Source: Mytilus trossulus (Eukaryota; Mollusca; Bivalvia; Mytilida; Mytilidae). Taken from it: a stretch of 64,000 bases of DNA. A program made the translations under genes and the position numbers. The stretch spans positions 73,753,999-73,817,998 of the forward strand of contig NC_086382.1 of assembly GCF_036588685.1 (NCBI RefSeq), written 5' to 3'. Below, in pieces: positions 35,239-46,639 of the stretch; within the stretch, counting starts at the first letter, position 1, and every line of letters begins with the position of its first letter. The notes beneath the pieces are model-generated. The model worked only from the letters and a program-made list of their open reading frames with translations. It was not told the origin of the DNA and made no database searches.

Positions 35239-35675
35239 ATAACATATATGAGAAGAACATAACACGTGTCATTCAGTTAATTTCTTTAAAATTTGTGGTT
35301 CATTTTCAAATTTTCGTAATTTATTTGTTGCTGCCAATTGTTTTCTTCTAATCGAGCATGCAATTCAAAATGACATCCACGAAAAGGTAAAAAGGAAGTG
35401 GGATAGTTTTGTCAAAAAGTGCCTTTGGTCAATGTTATTTAAACCCGAACTGTGAAAAACATAAAGATATCTTCAAGGTAGGGGATAAACCTACATATAT
35501 GAAACAGTGATATTTGACATATATAAATATGCAGTATAAGGTGAACAGATGATAACTATCTTTATCTTTAAGTATGTGTTAGTGACATTGCCAGTTTTTA
35601 TCTGTAACAAATAAATGAACTGAATGGCCTTAAAATTTGAATGATTTACAAGAAAAACAACAAATAACAATAGTT

Positions 35676-35830
35676 TAAATTGAGAATGGAATGGGGAATG
35701 TGTCAAAGCGATTTTGCAACAACCCAACCATAAATCAGACAACAACCGGCGAAAGCCATCAATGGGTCTTCAATGTAGCTAGCTAGAAACTCCCACACCC
35801 GAAAGTGTCCGTCATCATTTACACATCAAA
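35676..35830 (-). mobile_element. Short 3' end copy of the 9.8-kb retroelement
   Basis: TTGAGAATGGAATGGGGAAT, then GGGTCTTCAATGTAGCTAGC and CCCACACCCGAAAGTGTCCG. Only the last ~150 bases of the element are present, more diverged than the 34-kb copy. Confidence 0.7.
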
Positions 35831-36034
35831 TATTCATTCAGTTTTAAAGTTTTAAGACTTATGCAGTAGCAAATATGATAGTTTAAATTGATATTCATAC
35901 TTTTAAATGTGAAAAGAAAGAAGCATGGATGAATTTATGAGGATAGCAATACGACTGAAGATTCAAGTAGAAATATCTACAACTGGTTCATGATCGTTTT
36001 TAAAACTTAAAATTAATAAGCTTATAGTTTTTTT

Positions 36035-36765
36035 TTATAAATACGATACCAACCATACAGCGCACGTAATCACAACAACAACCACCGCCACAACCAAAAC
36101 AAATATATCCAGGCTCATCAAATCCTGATATAAGACGAGTTCTGTAACCAATATTAGTTATATTATTATTCAGCAACATGACCTTATTTCTAACTACTTT
36201 TTTTTTTTTTAAATAAACAAGTTTTATGAATAAGATAGAAAAAAAGGGGGGGGGGTTACTGTTTCTTTTAAGTTGTCGTTTCGTAATTCTTACTTTACAA
36301 CCACACTCACGTTCTCGTCAAGGTGTTTGACAAAATATAAAGAATTTCCGAGAACCAAAAAGTTTTCAATTATATTGTTAAATACCCGTTTTCGAAATAT
36401 CTCAACATTTCCAATATCAAGTTAGATGCTTTGACTTTTTTCAAATATCTGGCATGGTTTTATTATTCAAAGTAAACACGATATACCCCATCCTCCAGGA
36501 TAATAGATCATAATCGTGTATTGAATCACGATATTTTTTTTTCAATTGGTACGAATATACGCCAATTTGTATAACGAGTATTTGACTGCAAATTTGTTTT
36601 GAAATTTTGTCTTTTTGTAATATGCATTTGGATGTTGCAGCTGAAATCAAGATGCCAATACAAGGGAGAAAATTACCTCTGCTATGAATATGTTGTTTGC
36701 CACACCCACAATGTTGCACTACGTCATTATATTTTTTAAACTTCTGGGTACATTGTACAAAAGCC
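36035..36765 (-). CDS. Candidate two-exon 3' end of a small membrane protein
   Basis: On the minus strand, exon 36765-36677 (acceptor ...ACAAAAAG, donor GTAATT) encodes AFVQCTQKFKKYNDVVQHCG then CGKQHIHSR. It joins in phase to 36141-36035 (acceptor TTGGTTACAG), which reads LVLYQDLMSLDIFVLVVAVV, then VVVITCAVWLVSYL and a stop. The second exon is a clear transmembrane helix at the C-terminus. No upstream exon or family was identified. Splice sites and open phase are the only support, and repeat-derived sequence is a real alternative. Confidence 0.3.
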
Positions 36766-37169
36766 CTTTTTGTGTAACGTTTAGTTGAGCACATAAAAAA
36801 AGAAAAAAAATACATGTGTTTTTTTCTAATCACGATAAATGCGGTGACTATCATTTATTTGGATATTTAATATTTTCATAACTTACCTATTTCTTCCTTT
36901 GAATGAATTTAGTTTCGGTTTCATTTTATAAAGTATTTAAAAACAAACCATTTCCGTGCAATCAAATATTCCGGATCCGAATTTAATTTTGATAACAGTT
37001 ATATGCAATTGTAAAACTGAAGCATTTAAGTAAACAAAAACAAAAATGTCTTTATATACAAGAAGTTATATTTTCTGCTTGTGCCTGTAAAATTCTTCTA
37101 TTCACATACAATCGGACTGGCCATATTGTAACTATACATTATAACCAACACTTCTAGACCTTCAAAATA

Positions 37170-37929
37170 TCTATAATACTAAAAAGACGAGGTCCAATTT
37201 GTCAGCCGTCATCACGTAAAATCGACGAATCAAAGAATTCAACTTTATATACAACTTATATAGTACAAAGGTGTAGATTAAAAATTACATCACTCCTGGT
37301 CCTTTTGTTTTCCACGTAATTAATATTGCCAATAATTAAGAAGTTCCGGGTCGAGTCCGATACCGATACCAATAGTATATTCACCTGTTACCTATTACCT
37401 TATCTGTACGTTCCGCATCTGACAGGTGCACCATCAAACGTTGTATTCAGGATTAATATGCTATATACACGGGTCATAATCACAGGGTTGACACTACTAA
37501 ATTGTCAAATTGTTACCTATTATAGTATTTTAATCAGTAAGACTTTCTAAGAGGTTAACGATACGAATACTAAAAATCTGGACATAAAATAAGGCGTATA
37601 GGTGCAGTTTTAAATTTGTCAGCGGGTATGACGTTAAAACAGCGAATCAAAGAATTCAATTTTATTTATAACTAATATAGGACAAATCTGTTGATTAAAA
37701 AATACCCCATTCCAGGACCTTTTCTCACGTTTACAAATAACTAATATTACCAATAATTGATAAGTTCCAGTTCGACGGGTTCAAACAAACACATTTGAAA
37801 GCAGAGAAAACTGTGTATCTAAAAATCGGCATGACTTTTAGATGACAATACTAATACTAAAATAAGGCTTGCGCATAGTTTTATACTTTAATTCAGTCAC
37901 GGCCCCGCGATATCACGGGTGTGCTCTAG
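37170..37929 (+). mobile_element. Non-autonomous Helitron with preserved empty site at 41156/41157
   Basis: Starts TCTATAATACTAAAAAG after A. It ends with hairpin CCCGCGATATCACGGG (37904-37919), then TGTGCTCTAG, then T. Unit B of the tandem duplication reads GAAATATTAACTTTAAAGGG at the corresponding point, with nothing between A and T. The element contains two diverged copies of an internal block (about 37195-37350 and 37610-37775, both with GCGAATCAAAGAATTCAA-like text). Confidence 0.92.
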
Positions 37930-38699
37930 TTAACTTTAAAGGGACACATTACAATGTCAAATGTTCTCAGATCGATTAACGGATTAAAGGCAACAAAATC
38001 GGAGCAACGCCAAAAAAAAATTGACAATCTTTCCTAAACTATTCATGCTGTTTGGGTCATTGATTATAATCGTATTTAATTTTAAAATAGAGCTCGACAC
38101 GTAATATAAACTGCATGTTAAAGAAATTAAAAATAATAAGTCTTGCCAATTCATTTGGAAATCAAAAACATACCCCTATGATACATACTACAGATGAAAA
38201 AATCTGAACAATTTCTTGTTCTGCTTAACATGGATCTTTGAACATGCATGCAACATAAACGTGTATCTTTAGTTATTCATATACTAAATGAACTATTCCA
38301 AACTTGTCCCTTTACCAATGAACATAAATGGTATAAAGGAATTTCATTTTCTAGGACGCAACACAGAATACTCTCCTGATTCAAAGCTCCCTGACACTGG
38401 CAGATATTCCCTGTGTTGACAACATTTTGATACGTTTGATAGACGAATATTACTAGAAAAATCGTCTAATTCCCTTTTAAGTATGTCACAAACAAAAATA
38501 CATGAGCTTACAAAAAGGAATGAAAAGAAGATAGCCTTATTTTAGAAAACCTCTTTCTGTTACACAGTTCATCTACAGACAATTTATAAGCTTTATTACT
38601 TTGGTGATCTAATTTTTCTTTATAAAAAACAACAGATAAACTACAAACGGAATCCATATCTCCAAGAATACACCATGTTCATAGGTATGGTTTTCTTCA

Positions 38700-39172
38700 A
38701 CTAAAACCTGCTCTTTACAAGAATGTTTTAGAATCTGGTGTTCCTAGAGATGAAGTTGAAACAAATCCTTTGAAATTTTATAGACGCCATCACGACTTGG
38801 TTAAACGTTCTGGAATATTTGTTTTACGGAGCCGACGGAAATGTTAAAATTGTCGAAAACACAACCCCGACGTCCACATTTTGATGATTTACCGAAATAA
38901 AACGTTTAAACGGTTTTGGCTTACATGAGCAACACGTGCATCAGTATTTGACAAACTATTTAGAGCACATGCCATCATCACTGGTTGTTTGTGGGGATCG
39001 TGATGCTCAGTCTTTAGTTTTCAATATTTCAATTGATTATTAAATGTGTTGTTTTTAGTTTTTTTGTCATTTTTCATTTCTGTGTCATGGCATTGTAAGC
39101 TTTTTCGACTTATGAGACCAATTGTCTCTTTGGTATCTTTTTCCTCTCTTTTATATTGTTCTGTAGGTATGT
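38700..39172 (+). pseudogene. Decayed RT element end within unit A
   Basis: Shows remnants of the RT C-terminus (ATTTTATAGACGCCATCACG then ACTTGGTTAAACGTTCTGGA, equivalent to F-Y-R-R-H-H-D-L-V-K-R) and a 3' tail ending GACCAATTGTCTCTTTGGTA. Frame is lost. The parallel remnant in unit B is at 41.93-42.36 kb. Confidence 0.7.
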
Positions 39173-40647
39173 TTGAACAAAGGAGTCTGAATGCAGAAAC
39201 CAATGTTGACTTAGTTTTTTTCTGCTTTCCACGCGTACGTCTTTTACATCATCCTATTCGATTGATTGCATAATTTTATTGTTTGACGTCCCAAATAAAG
39301 GGTAGCAATTGTTAAGCACAAATTGCCACACTGCATAATGCTAGTGAAAAGAATCTTCCTCTCAGTTTCTTATATAATATTATATGTCATGAAATTAATC
39401 AATATCATTAATTCTCCGTTACCCATTTTCTATGGGCTTTTATAAGAAATCGCGAGCTTGTTAAATGGCTAAACACGTTGTTTTACGAGGAAAAATTATA
39501 GTGAAAGACGTAAGTGAACCCTTTATGTTATAATCAATTTCCCTATTGCATTGCAATTTTCAATGCCACATTTTGTGTGTTTTTATAAAATCTAGTTTGT
39601 GAAGGCTACATTGATTTTCTGTGTTGTTTTTTAAATGATGTCACTTTTTTTTCATAACTTTGGTCCATTGAACAAATTTTGGCATTACCTTAAAAAAAAA
39701 TTGGAAGTCGAGGACTTGACTGTTTCTTTATTTTCTAAATAAATCACAAGATAATAAAAAAAATCATAATGAAAAGTGAGGATAAGAAAATGCAAAAAAA
39801 AATATTTCAGATTTAGAATAAACTATCAAATTGATTTATTTGATCTGACTAACTTGAAGCTGATCATAACTATATCGGGATATAAGAGAATTTTGTGATA
39901 TCATTTATAAACCCCCAGTCATTTAGCTTTATAAACTAGATTGTAATGGTAGTTGTGTGACTTTCGTTAATCATAAAAGATGGGCGAAAGATATCAGACG
40001 GACAATCAAACTCACAGATAATGCCGTGACTATAAAAAAAGAAAAAAAAACAACAGACAGACAAATAATAATGCGCAAAACACATAGAAAACTTAATATT
40101 TAGCAACACAAACCCCACCGAAAAAAACTGGTGGTGATGTCAAATATCTTAATGGCAGGTTGTTTGGATATCTCCAAAAAATGATTTAATGCCACCTAAG
40201 AAATTACTTAATCGCATACGTGTACTACAAAAAATAAAGGAAATATCTCCCTGCAGCCAAAAATACGAATTGATCAGGTGGCTGTGCACCAGCTAACGAT
40301 TGAGGTATATAATCTTTGTGTCAAGGTTGTCTTGTTACCTTTAAAAAAATAATTATAAAATGCAAAGGTTAAGTAATATATTGTAATACAAAGCAAAATC
40401 CTCTCAAGGTACACGTACATTGTTTTTATAAATAACACGTATGTTTAGAAACCGCATTGAAATGAAAGCTCTTTATTATCAAAGATTCATTCTTTAATAA
40501 TTTTTCATTAGTATTTGATGTGTAGTACATTAGATTTAGACAGAAACCAAAAGCTTACCCATACGTTGTTTGTCCATTAAGGTGCTTAACTATGCAATGT
40601 ATCTACATTGTATATTCAATGCTGAAATTCCTCTTGAATTCTTAATA

Positions 40648-43520
40648 ACGATAAATGCGGTGACTATCATTTATTTGGATATTTAATATTTTCACAACTT
40701 ACCTATTTTTTCCTTTGAACGAATTTAGTTTCGGTTTCATTTTATGAAGAACTTAAAAACAAACCATTTCCGTGCAACCAAATATTCCGGATCCGAATTT
40801 AATTTTGCTCACAGTTATATGCAATTGTAAAAATGAAGCATTTCTAACTAAATGTAGCAATCAATAATAGGAGAGAACTCATTAAATGTTATCCTTTTAA
40901 AAGAAAAAAACAATAGCAAATATGTCAGGAAAAGAACAACAGGAGAATGAACAATTGAGAAACAAAGTGCGGGAACCTTCTGGTGTTTTTTTTACATGTA
41001 CACACTCGCATATTAAGTAAATTAAAACAAAAATGTCTTTATAAACAAGAAAGTTATATTTTCTGGTTGTGCCTGTAAAATTCTTCTATTCACATACAAT
41101 CGGACTGGCCATATTGTATTATACATTATAACCAACACTTCTAGACCTTCGAAATATTAACTTTAAAGGGACACATTACAATGTCAAATGTTCTCAGATC
41201 GATTAACGGATTAAAGGCAACAAAATCGGCGCAACGCAAAAAAAAACCCAAAAATTTACAATCTTTCCTAAAATATTGATGCTGTTTGGGTCATTGATTA
41301 TAATCGTATTTAATTTTAAAATGGATCTCGACACTTAATATAAACTGCATCTTAAAGAAATTAAAAATAATGAGTCTTGCCAATTCACTTTGAAATCAAA
41401 AACATACCCCTACGATACTTACTACAGATGAAAATCTGAACAATTTGTTTGTCTGCTTAACATAGATCTTTGAACATATATACGTGTATCTTTAGTTATC
41501 CATATACTAAATGAACTGTACCAAAGTTGTCCCTTTACCAATGAACATAAATGGTATATTGGAATTTCCTTTTCTAAGAAGCAACTAAGAATACTCTCCT
41601 GATTCAAAGCTCCCTGACACTGGCAGATATTCACTGTGTTGACAACATTTTGATACGTTTGATAGACGAATATCGCTAGAAAATCGTATAATTCAATTAT
41701 AAGTATGTCGCAAACAAAAATACACGAGCTTACAAAAGGGATTGAAAAGAAGATAGCCTTATTTTAGAAGACCTCTTTCTGTTACACAGTTCATCTACAG
41801 ACAATTTATAAGCTTTATTACTTTGGTGATCTAATTTCTCTTTATAAACACAACAGATAAACTACAAACGGAATTCATATCTCTAAGCTTTTAATTAAAG
41901 TATACACCATATTCATGGGTATGGTTTTCTTCAACTAAAACTTGCTCTTTACAAGAATGTTGTAGAATCTAGTGTTCCTAGTGATGAAGTTGAAACAAAT
42001 ACTTTAAAAATTTTACAGACGCCATCACGACTTGGTTAAACGTTCCGGAATATTTGTTTCACAGAACCGATGGAAATGTTAAAATTAAACAAAAATAAAC
42101 GTTTAAACAGGTTTGTACTTATATGAGCAACGCGGTGGGCGAATATATACAGCAGTATTTGACCAACTATCTAAAGCACATGCCATCCTCACTGGTTGTT
42201 GGTGAGGATCCGGGGGTTAGTCTTTAGTTTTCAATATTTTAATTAATTATTAAGTGTGTTGTTATTGTTTTGGTCAATATTCGTTTCTTTGTCATGACAT
42301 TGTTAGCTGGTTTTCGACTAATGAGACCAATTGTCTCTTTGGTATATTTTCCCTCTCGTTTACATTGTTCTGCTGAAACCAACGTTGACTAAGTCATTTT
42401 CTGCTTTCCACGTCTTTTACATCATCCAATCCGATTGATTGCACGATTTTATAGTTTGACGTGACAAATAAATGGTACCATTAGCTAAGCACGAGTTTCT
42501 TGCCACATCGCATAATCCTAGTCACAGGAATGTTTCTCTCAGTTTCTTACACAATATTATATATCACAAAATTAATCAATATCATTAATTCTCCATTACA
42601 CTATTACTATGAGATTTTTAGAAATTGCGAGTTTATGAAATTGTCTAAGACGTTGTTTTCCGATGATTACTAATATGTTAAAAGACGTACGTGAATCATT
42701 TTAGTAATTATCAATTTCCCTATTGCATTGTCAAGGCCATATTTTGTGTGTATTTATCAAATCTAGTTGGTGAAGGCTACATTGTTTTTCTGTGGGTTTT
42801 TTTAAATGTTGTCGCTTTTATCATTATTTTGGTGCATTGGAAAAAATGGCATTTCCTTAAAAACATTGGAATCGGACGACGTCTTAACTTATAACAATAT
42901 AATCCAAAAGAAATTATAATGAAAAGCGAGGATAAGAAACTGCATTGTCAGACTTAGGGCAAACGATCAAACTGATAAAACTAATCTGGTAGAGGTAGAG
43001 GTGGATCAAAATCATGGTCTACTCATTTCGTTTTAGCAATGATTAATACGTTTTCTTTTCTAACAGCTGTTCATAACTATAGCAGGATATTAGATTTTTT
43101 TTAAATCGCAAACCCCAAGTCATGTAGCTTCGCTTGTATTGGAAGATGTATGACTTTCGTTAATAATGAAAAATAGGCGGAAGGTATCACACGGATATTC
43201 AAACTCATAGATAAAACATAAACTGAAAACGCCAAGGCTGCAAAGAAAAATAAGACAAACATACTTATAATAATGCAGAAGACACAACATGAACAACTAA
43301 TGACTAAGCAACACGAACCCCACCAAAAAACTGTGGGTGATCTCAGTTATCTAACTAGCAGGTTGTTTGTGTAAATACACTAACATTATTTTATGTCAAC
43401 GAAGAAATTACCATGTCGCACACTTGTTCTACCATACATGAAGGAAAGATCTCACTGCGACATAAAATCCTTTATCTAGAATTGATCCGTTGTTTGTACA
43501 CCAGCAAACGATTCAATTCT
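40648..43520. repeat. Tandem segmental duplication, unit B
   Basis: Starts ACGATAAATGCGGTGACTAT and follows unit A with point and small indel differences. It carries its own extra block of about 160 bases (40849-41015) absent from unit A. It ends near the CACCAGCAAACGATTCAATT segment. Confidence 0.82.
41930..42366 (+). pseudogene. Decayed RT element end within unit B
   Basis: Holds ACAGACGCCATCACGACTTG, then GTTAAACGTTCCGGAATATT, and the tail GACCAATTGTCTCTTTGGTA. It was present before the tandem duplication, since both units carry it. Confidence 0.7.
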
Positions 43521-43596
43521 ATGAACTAGTTTTTATTAAACAAAATATGTACAATAACTTACAAAACAAGAAACAAAAACAGGAAAACTAGAGAAT

Positions 43597-43682
43597 AGGG
43601 ACAATAAGATTCGAACCTAAGTCGACAAATGCTAACTCATTGAACTTAATTATGAAACCTCTCGACTACCAGATCATACTAA
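43597..43682 (-). repeat. tRNA-like SINE fragment
   Basis: Minus strand shows an A-box-like TGGTAGTCGAGAGG and a B box GGTTCGAATCTT with tRNA-like spacing stretched by about 20 bases. It does not fold as a normal tRNA, so a degenerate SINE head is more likely than a tRNA gene. Confidence 0.4.
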
Positions 43683-43767
43683 ACGATTGTCTACTATTGT
43701 TTATATAAAGGTACAACCCCTGTGCGTCCGTTATACCGATGTATATCATATATTCATTTAACTTACG

Positions 43768-43922
43768 TTAATTTGTAGGATCCTACCATAGATAATTCAG
43801 CTGATCTTTAATAATAACATCTCCATGTCTTATATATCATGTACTATAGTGGGACGTTAGATTAAAACTGACGTGGAAAGGTAATACCCGGTCACTTAAA
43901 GCTTTATTTTTATTAAGGTAGC
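43768..43922 (+). repeat. Direct repeat, copy 1
   Basis: TTAATTTGTAGGATCC to TTATTTTTATTAAG, repeated at 44784-44936. Copy 1 has no SINE at its right edge. Confidence 0.8.
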
Positions 43923-44504
43923 AATACACAGTTAGAAGTTTAGTTTTTTTTAGATTTTGAGATAATTGAAGAATAATATAGCCTTCTTAGTGGGTTTATA
44001 CGAACATTTTGATTGTTTTAACATATTTAATAGGCCATTTTTATGATTGACAGTCCGTATTTTTCTATCCGTACCGTCCATATGTCCATAAAGTATTGTA
44101 GTGTTTATCAACAAAGATTTTTCAATTCAATTTTATGGAAAAACGAGCAGAAATGCATATTATTTTTTTTTGGACCACCTGATAGATATTAACCTATGGA
44201 TTCAGGAAAGGTAACTCTGTAATTGATTGAAAATTTTCTTTAGACCAAATTTTGGAGACTTTTGTGACATGTTCACCCCCCCCCTTTTTTTGCTATATTT
44301 TGTATCTAAGAAATGCAGATTGTTGCCATGGTAACACCCTAAAGGGATTATATTTGACTATTAGAAATCAAATCTATGGAAGATTCTCTTTCTATAAGTA
44401 TATGCATGCATAACACACTTATAAAGCCTTCTTTGTTAGACAGGAGGGGAAAGAGGATGTTTAAAAAATTATGAGTGTCAATTTTAAGTTTTTTGTATTG
44501 CTAT

Positions 44505-44612
44505 ACCTAAGCCCAGGTGGTCGTATGGTCGAGCGGGACGGCTACAGTGCAGGCAATTCGGTGTCACGATATCTCAGTAGCATGGGTTCTACTCCCGACG
44601 AGGGAAGAACAA
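44505..44612 (+). mobile_element. tRNA-derived SINE head
   Basis: CCCAGGTGGTCGTATGGTCG begins a tRNA-like A-box region. The B-box region GGGTTCTACTCCCGACGAGG is degenerate. The same sequence occurs twice more at 44.94 and 45.12 kb with intact B boxes GGTTCGAATCCC. Confidence 0.7.
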
Positions 44613-44783
44613 ATTACAGAACTTACATTGTTGGGTTGGTGTTTAGACGAGTTGTATATACATAATGTACACAGCAATGTATCACCATCACTGCTGGTGG
44701 TCCTATGGATAAATCTGTTGTAGAGTTGTCACTTGATCAGACGTACTTATAAATATAATTATTTTCTGTGACTGTATATTACA

Positions 44784-44936
44784 TTAATTTGTAGGATCCT
44801 TTACTATAGATAATTTAGCTGATCTGTAAAAATAATATCTTCATGCCTTATATTTCATGAACTGTAGAACGACGCTAGATTAAAACTAACGTGGAAAGGT
44901 AACACCCGGCCACCGATAGCTTCATTTTTATTAAGC
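44784..44936 (+). repeat. Direct repeat, copy 2, abutting a SINE
   Basis: Same text as copy 1 to TTTTTATTAAG, then passes straight into CCCAGGTGGTCG. The clean switch suggests the SINE entered at the end of this unit. Confidence 0.75.
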
Positions 44937-45300
44937 CCAGGTGGTCGTGTGGTCTAGGGAGACGGCTACAGTGCAGGTGATTTGGTGTCACGTTACTCAG
45001 TAGCATCGGTTCGAATCCCGGCGAGAGAAGAAGAAAATATTTGCGTACGCAAATTTACAGATCTAAATAAAGGCAACAGTAGTATACCGCTGTTCAAAAC
45101 TGGTAAATCTATGGACAAAAACGGCTACAGTGCAGGCGATTTGGTGTCACGATATCTCAGTAGCATTGGTTCGAATCCCGGCGAGAGAAAAACATAACAT
45201 TTGCGGACGCAAATTTACAGATCTAAATAAAGGCAACAGTAGTTTACCGCTGTTCAAAACTGGAAAATCTGAGGAAAAAAAAAAATCGGGGTTACAAACT
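44937..45300 (+). mobile_element. tRNA-derived SINE with tandemly duplicated body
   Basis: Two head-to-tail units (about 44965-45120 and 45121-45297) each contain ACGGCTACAGTGCAGG, a B box GGTTCGAATCCC, CGCAAATTTACAGATCTAAA and AAAGGCAACAGTAGT. The second joins an A-run at 45275-45284. The A-box region is TGGTCGTGTGGTCTAG. The whole is tRNA-derived; the mussel SINE family name is not certain. Confidence 0.8.
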
Positions 45301-45620
45301 AAAACTGAGGGAAACGCATTAAATATAATAGGATAACAACGACACAACATTAAAATGTAACACACACAGAAACGGACTAAGCGTTAGACAAAACCCGATG
45401 AGAATAACAAATATAACATCAAAACCAAATATATGAATTTGGGATGGAAAAGTACCGCGAAACGTCTTATAGTAATGTGAATTCACACTCAAATATAGGA
45501 GAAAACAAACGAGACAACGGAAATACAACGTTAAAATGTTACACACACAGAAACGAACTATATATATGATATAGCAATGGCCATTTTCCTGACTTGGTAC
45601 AGGATATTTTTAAAGAACAA
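45301..45620 (+). repeat. Dispersed repeat following the SINE
   Basis: AACTGAGGGAAACGCATTAA, twice CACACACAGAAACG (45362 and 45544), and ATGAATTTGGGATGGAAAAG. It matches 46.48-46.62 kb and, in reverse, 1.95-2.11 kb. Confidence 0.7.
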
Positions 45621-45825
45621 AATGGTGGGTTGAAACTGGTTTTGGGGCATGCCAATCCTTAAGCTTGCACTTTAATAGCAATGTTCAATATAACATTAAA
45701 ATGACAACATAATATTACAGGAGTCTGACTACAATACAAATAAACAGGAGAACGTTTTTGACAAAGAAACCCATGAATAATAGATAACAAAAGGCATTAG
45801 GTTTAAAATTCAAAACGCATAAAAC

Positions 45826-46090
45826 GCGCCTCTTCCACACAAGACGTACCAGTGACGCCCAGATATAAAAGTTCGAAAGTAAAAAAAAGTACAAAGTTTT
45901 ACAGCACTGAGGATCAAAGTTGAAATAGGTTGTGCCAAATACGGCTATGGTTTTCTTCTTGGGATAAGAACATTCCTATTGTTAAGAACAATTTATGCTA
46001 TTGCAAACAGTAAATTTTATCAAATGAATATAAACGATATACATGATAAAACTGAAGTATTAACTAATTACAGAAAACAAAACCCGGACA
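45826..46090 (-). repeat. Degraded GACGCGCGTTTCGTC-type repeat
   Basis: Keeps the order (CGCATAAAACGCGCCTCTTC, CACAAGACGTACCAGTGACG, GTTGTGCCAAATACGGCTAT) but the core palindrome is mutated. Confidence 0.55.
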
Positions 46091-46163
46091 CATTATACAA
46101 AAACCAACATAGAAAATAGACACAACCGTTTTAGTTCAGGTCTCAACGCAAAAGTCATGAAAA

Positions 46164-46242
46164 TGACGTCACATACGAAGTGGTGAAAAGGCTAAAAATG
46201 ACGTCACATTTGAATTTCTGAAACAGCACAAAAATGACGTCA
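46164..46242. promoter_or_regulatory. Three perfect CRE sites (TGACGTCA) at ~35-bp spacing
   Basis: TGACGTCA at 46164-46171, 46199-46206 and 46235-46242, each in AAAATGACGTCACAT. This is the full palindromic CREB/ATF site. The spacing is regular and the flanks are similar, so the block may simply be a short tandem repeat. No adjacent promoter was found. Confidence 0.5.
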
Positions 46243-46479
46243 CATTTGAAAAGCTATATTTCAAAAATAAGATAGAATTCTGATTGATTTAAGATTATAA
46301 TAGAACTAAATACTGATATTACATTTAAACACAATGCACATTGAAATACTTATTAATAGCAATTAACTATATTATATATATGTCCGGTTTGTTTTGTATC
46401 TAACTTCTAACGTAAAAAATCTTACATATTACTTTGAACAAAATCAAATCTAATAAATGAAGGCGGTGATTAATTTTTG

Positions 46480-46625
46480 TTGCCATCACACATGAATATA
46501 ATAGAAAAAATCCGATGAGAATTACTAATATAACATCAAACTAAATACATGAATATGGGATAGATAAGTACCGTAACACGTCTTATAGTATTGCGAATTC
46601 ACACTTAGCAAAACAGTCACAAGTC
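46480..46625 (+). repeat. Partial copy of the 45.3-kb repeat
   Basis: TCCGATGAGAATTACTAATA, ATGAATATGGGATAGATAAG and CACGTCTTATAGTATTGCGA correspond to 45.39-45.49 kb. Confidence 0.65.
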
Positions 46626-46639
46626 ACGTTCGGTAGTTA

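Larger units (their letters stand above)
34043..35272 (-). mobile_element. Second copy of the 9.8-kb retroelement tail, carrying two nested insertions
   Basis: Matches 9825-10425 from the 3' end (TTGAGAATGGAAATGGGGAA) to AGAACATAACACGTGTCA, with no RT coding left. Two DNA elements sit in it (34110-34257 and 34757-35238). Each is absent from the 9.8-kb copy, so insertion order and target duplications can be read directly. Confidence 0.85.
36832..40310. repeat. Tandem segmental duplication, unit A
   Basis: From ACGATAAATGCGGTGACTAT (36832) to about CCAGCTAACGATTGAGGTAT (40310) this matches 40648 to about 43520 block by block. The unit includes a retroelement tail (38.7-39.2 kb). A Helitron of 760 bp is present here but not in unit B. 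Confidence 0.85.

Noticed and set aside
44937-45020. A functional tRNA gene
   Set aside because: A and B boxes are present but the sequence does not form a normal acceptor stem or anticodon arm, and it is repeated with a SINE body.
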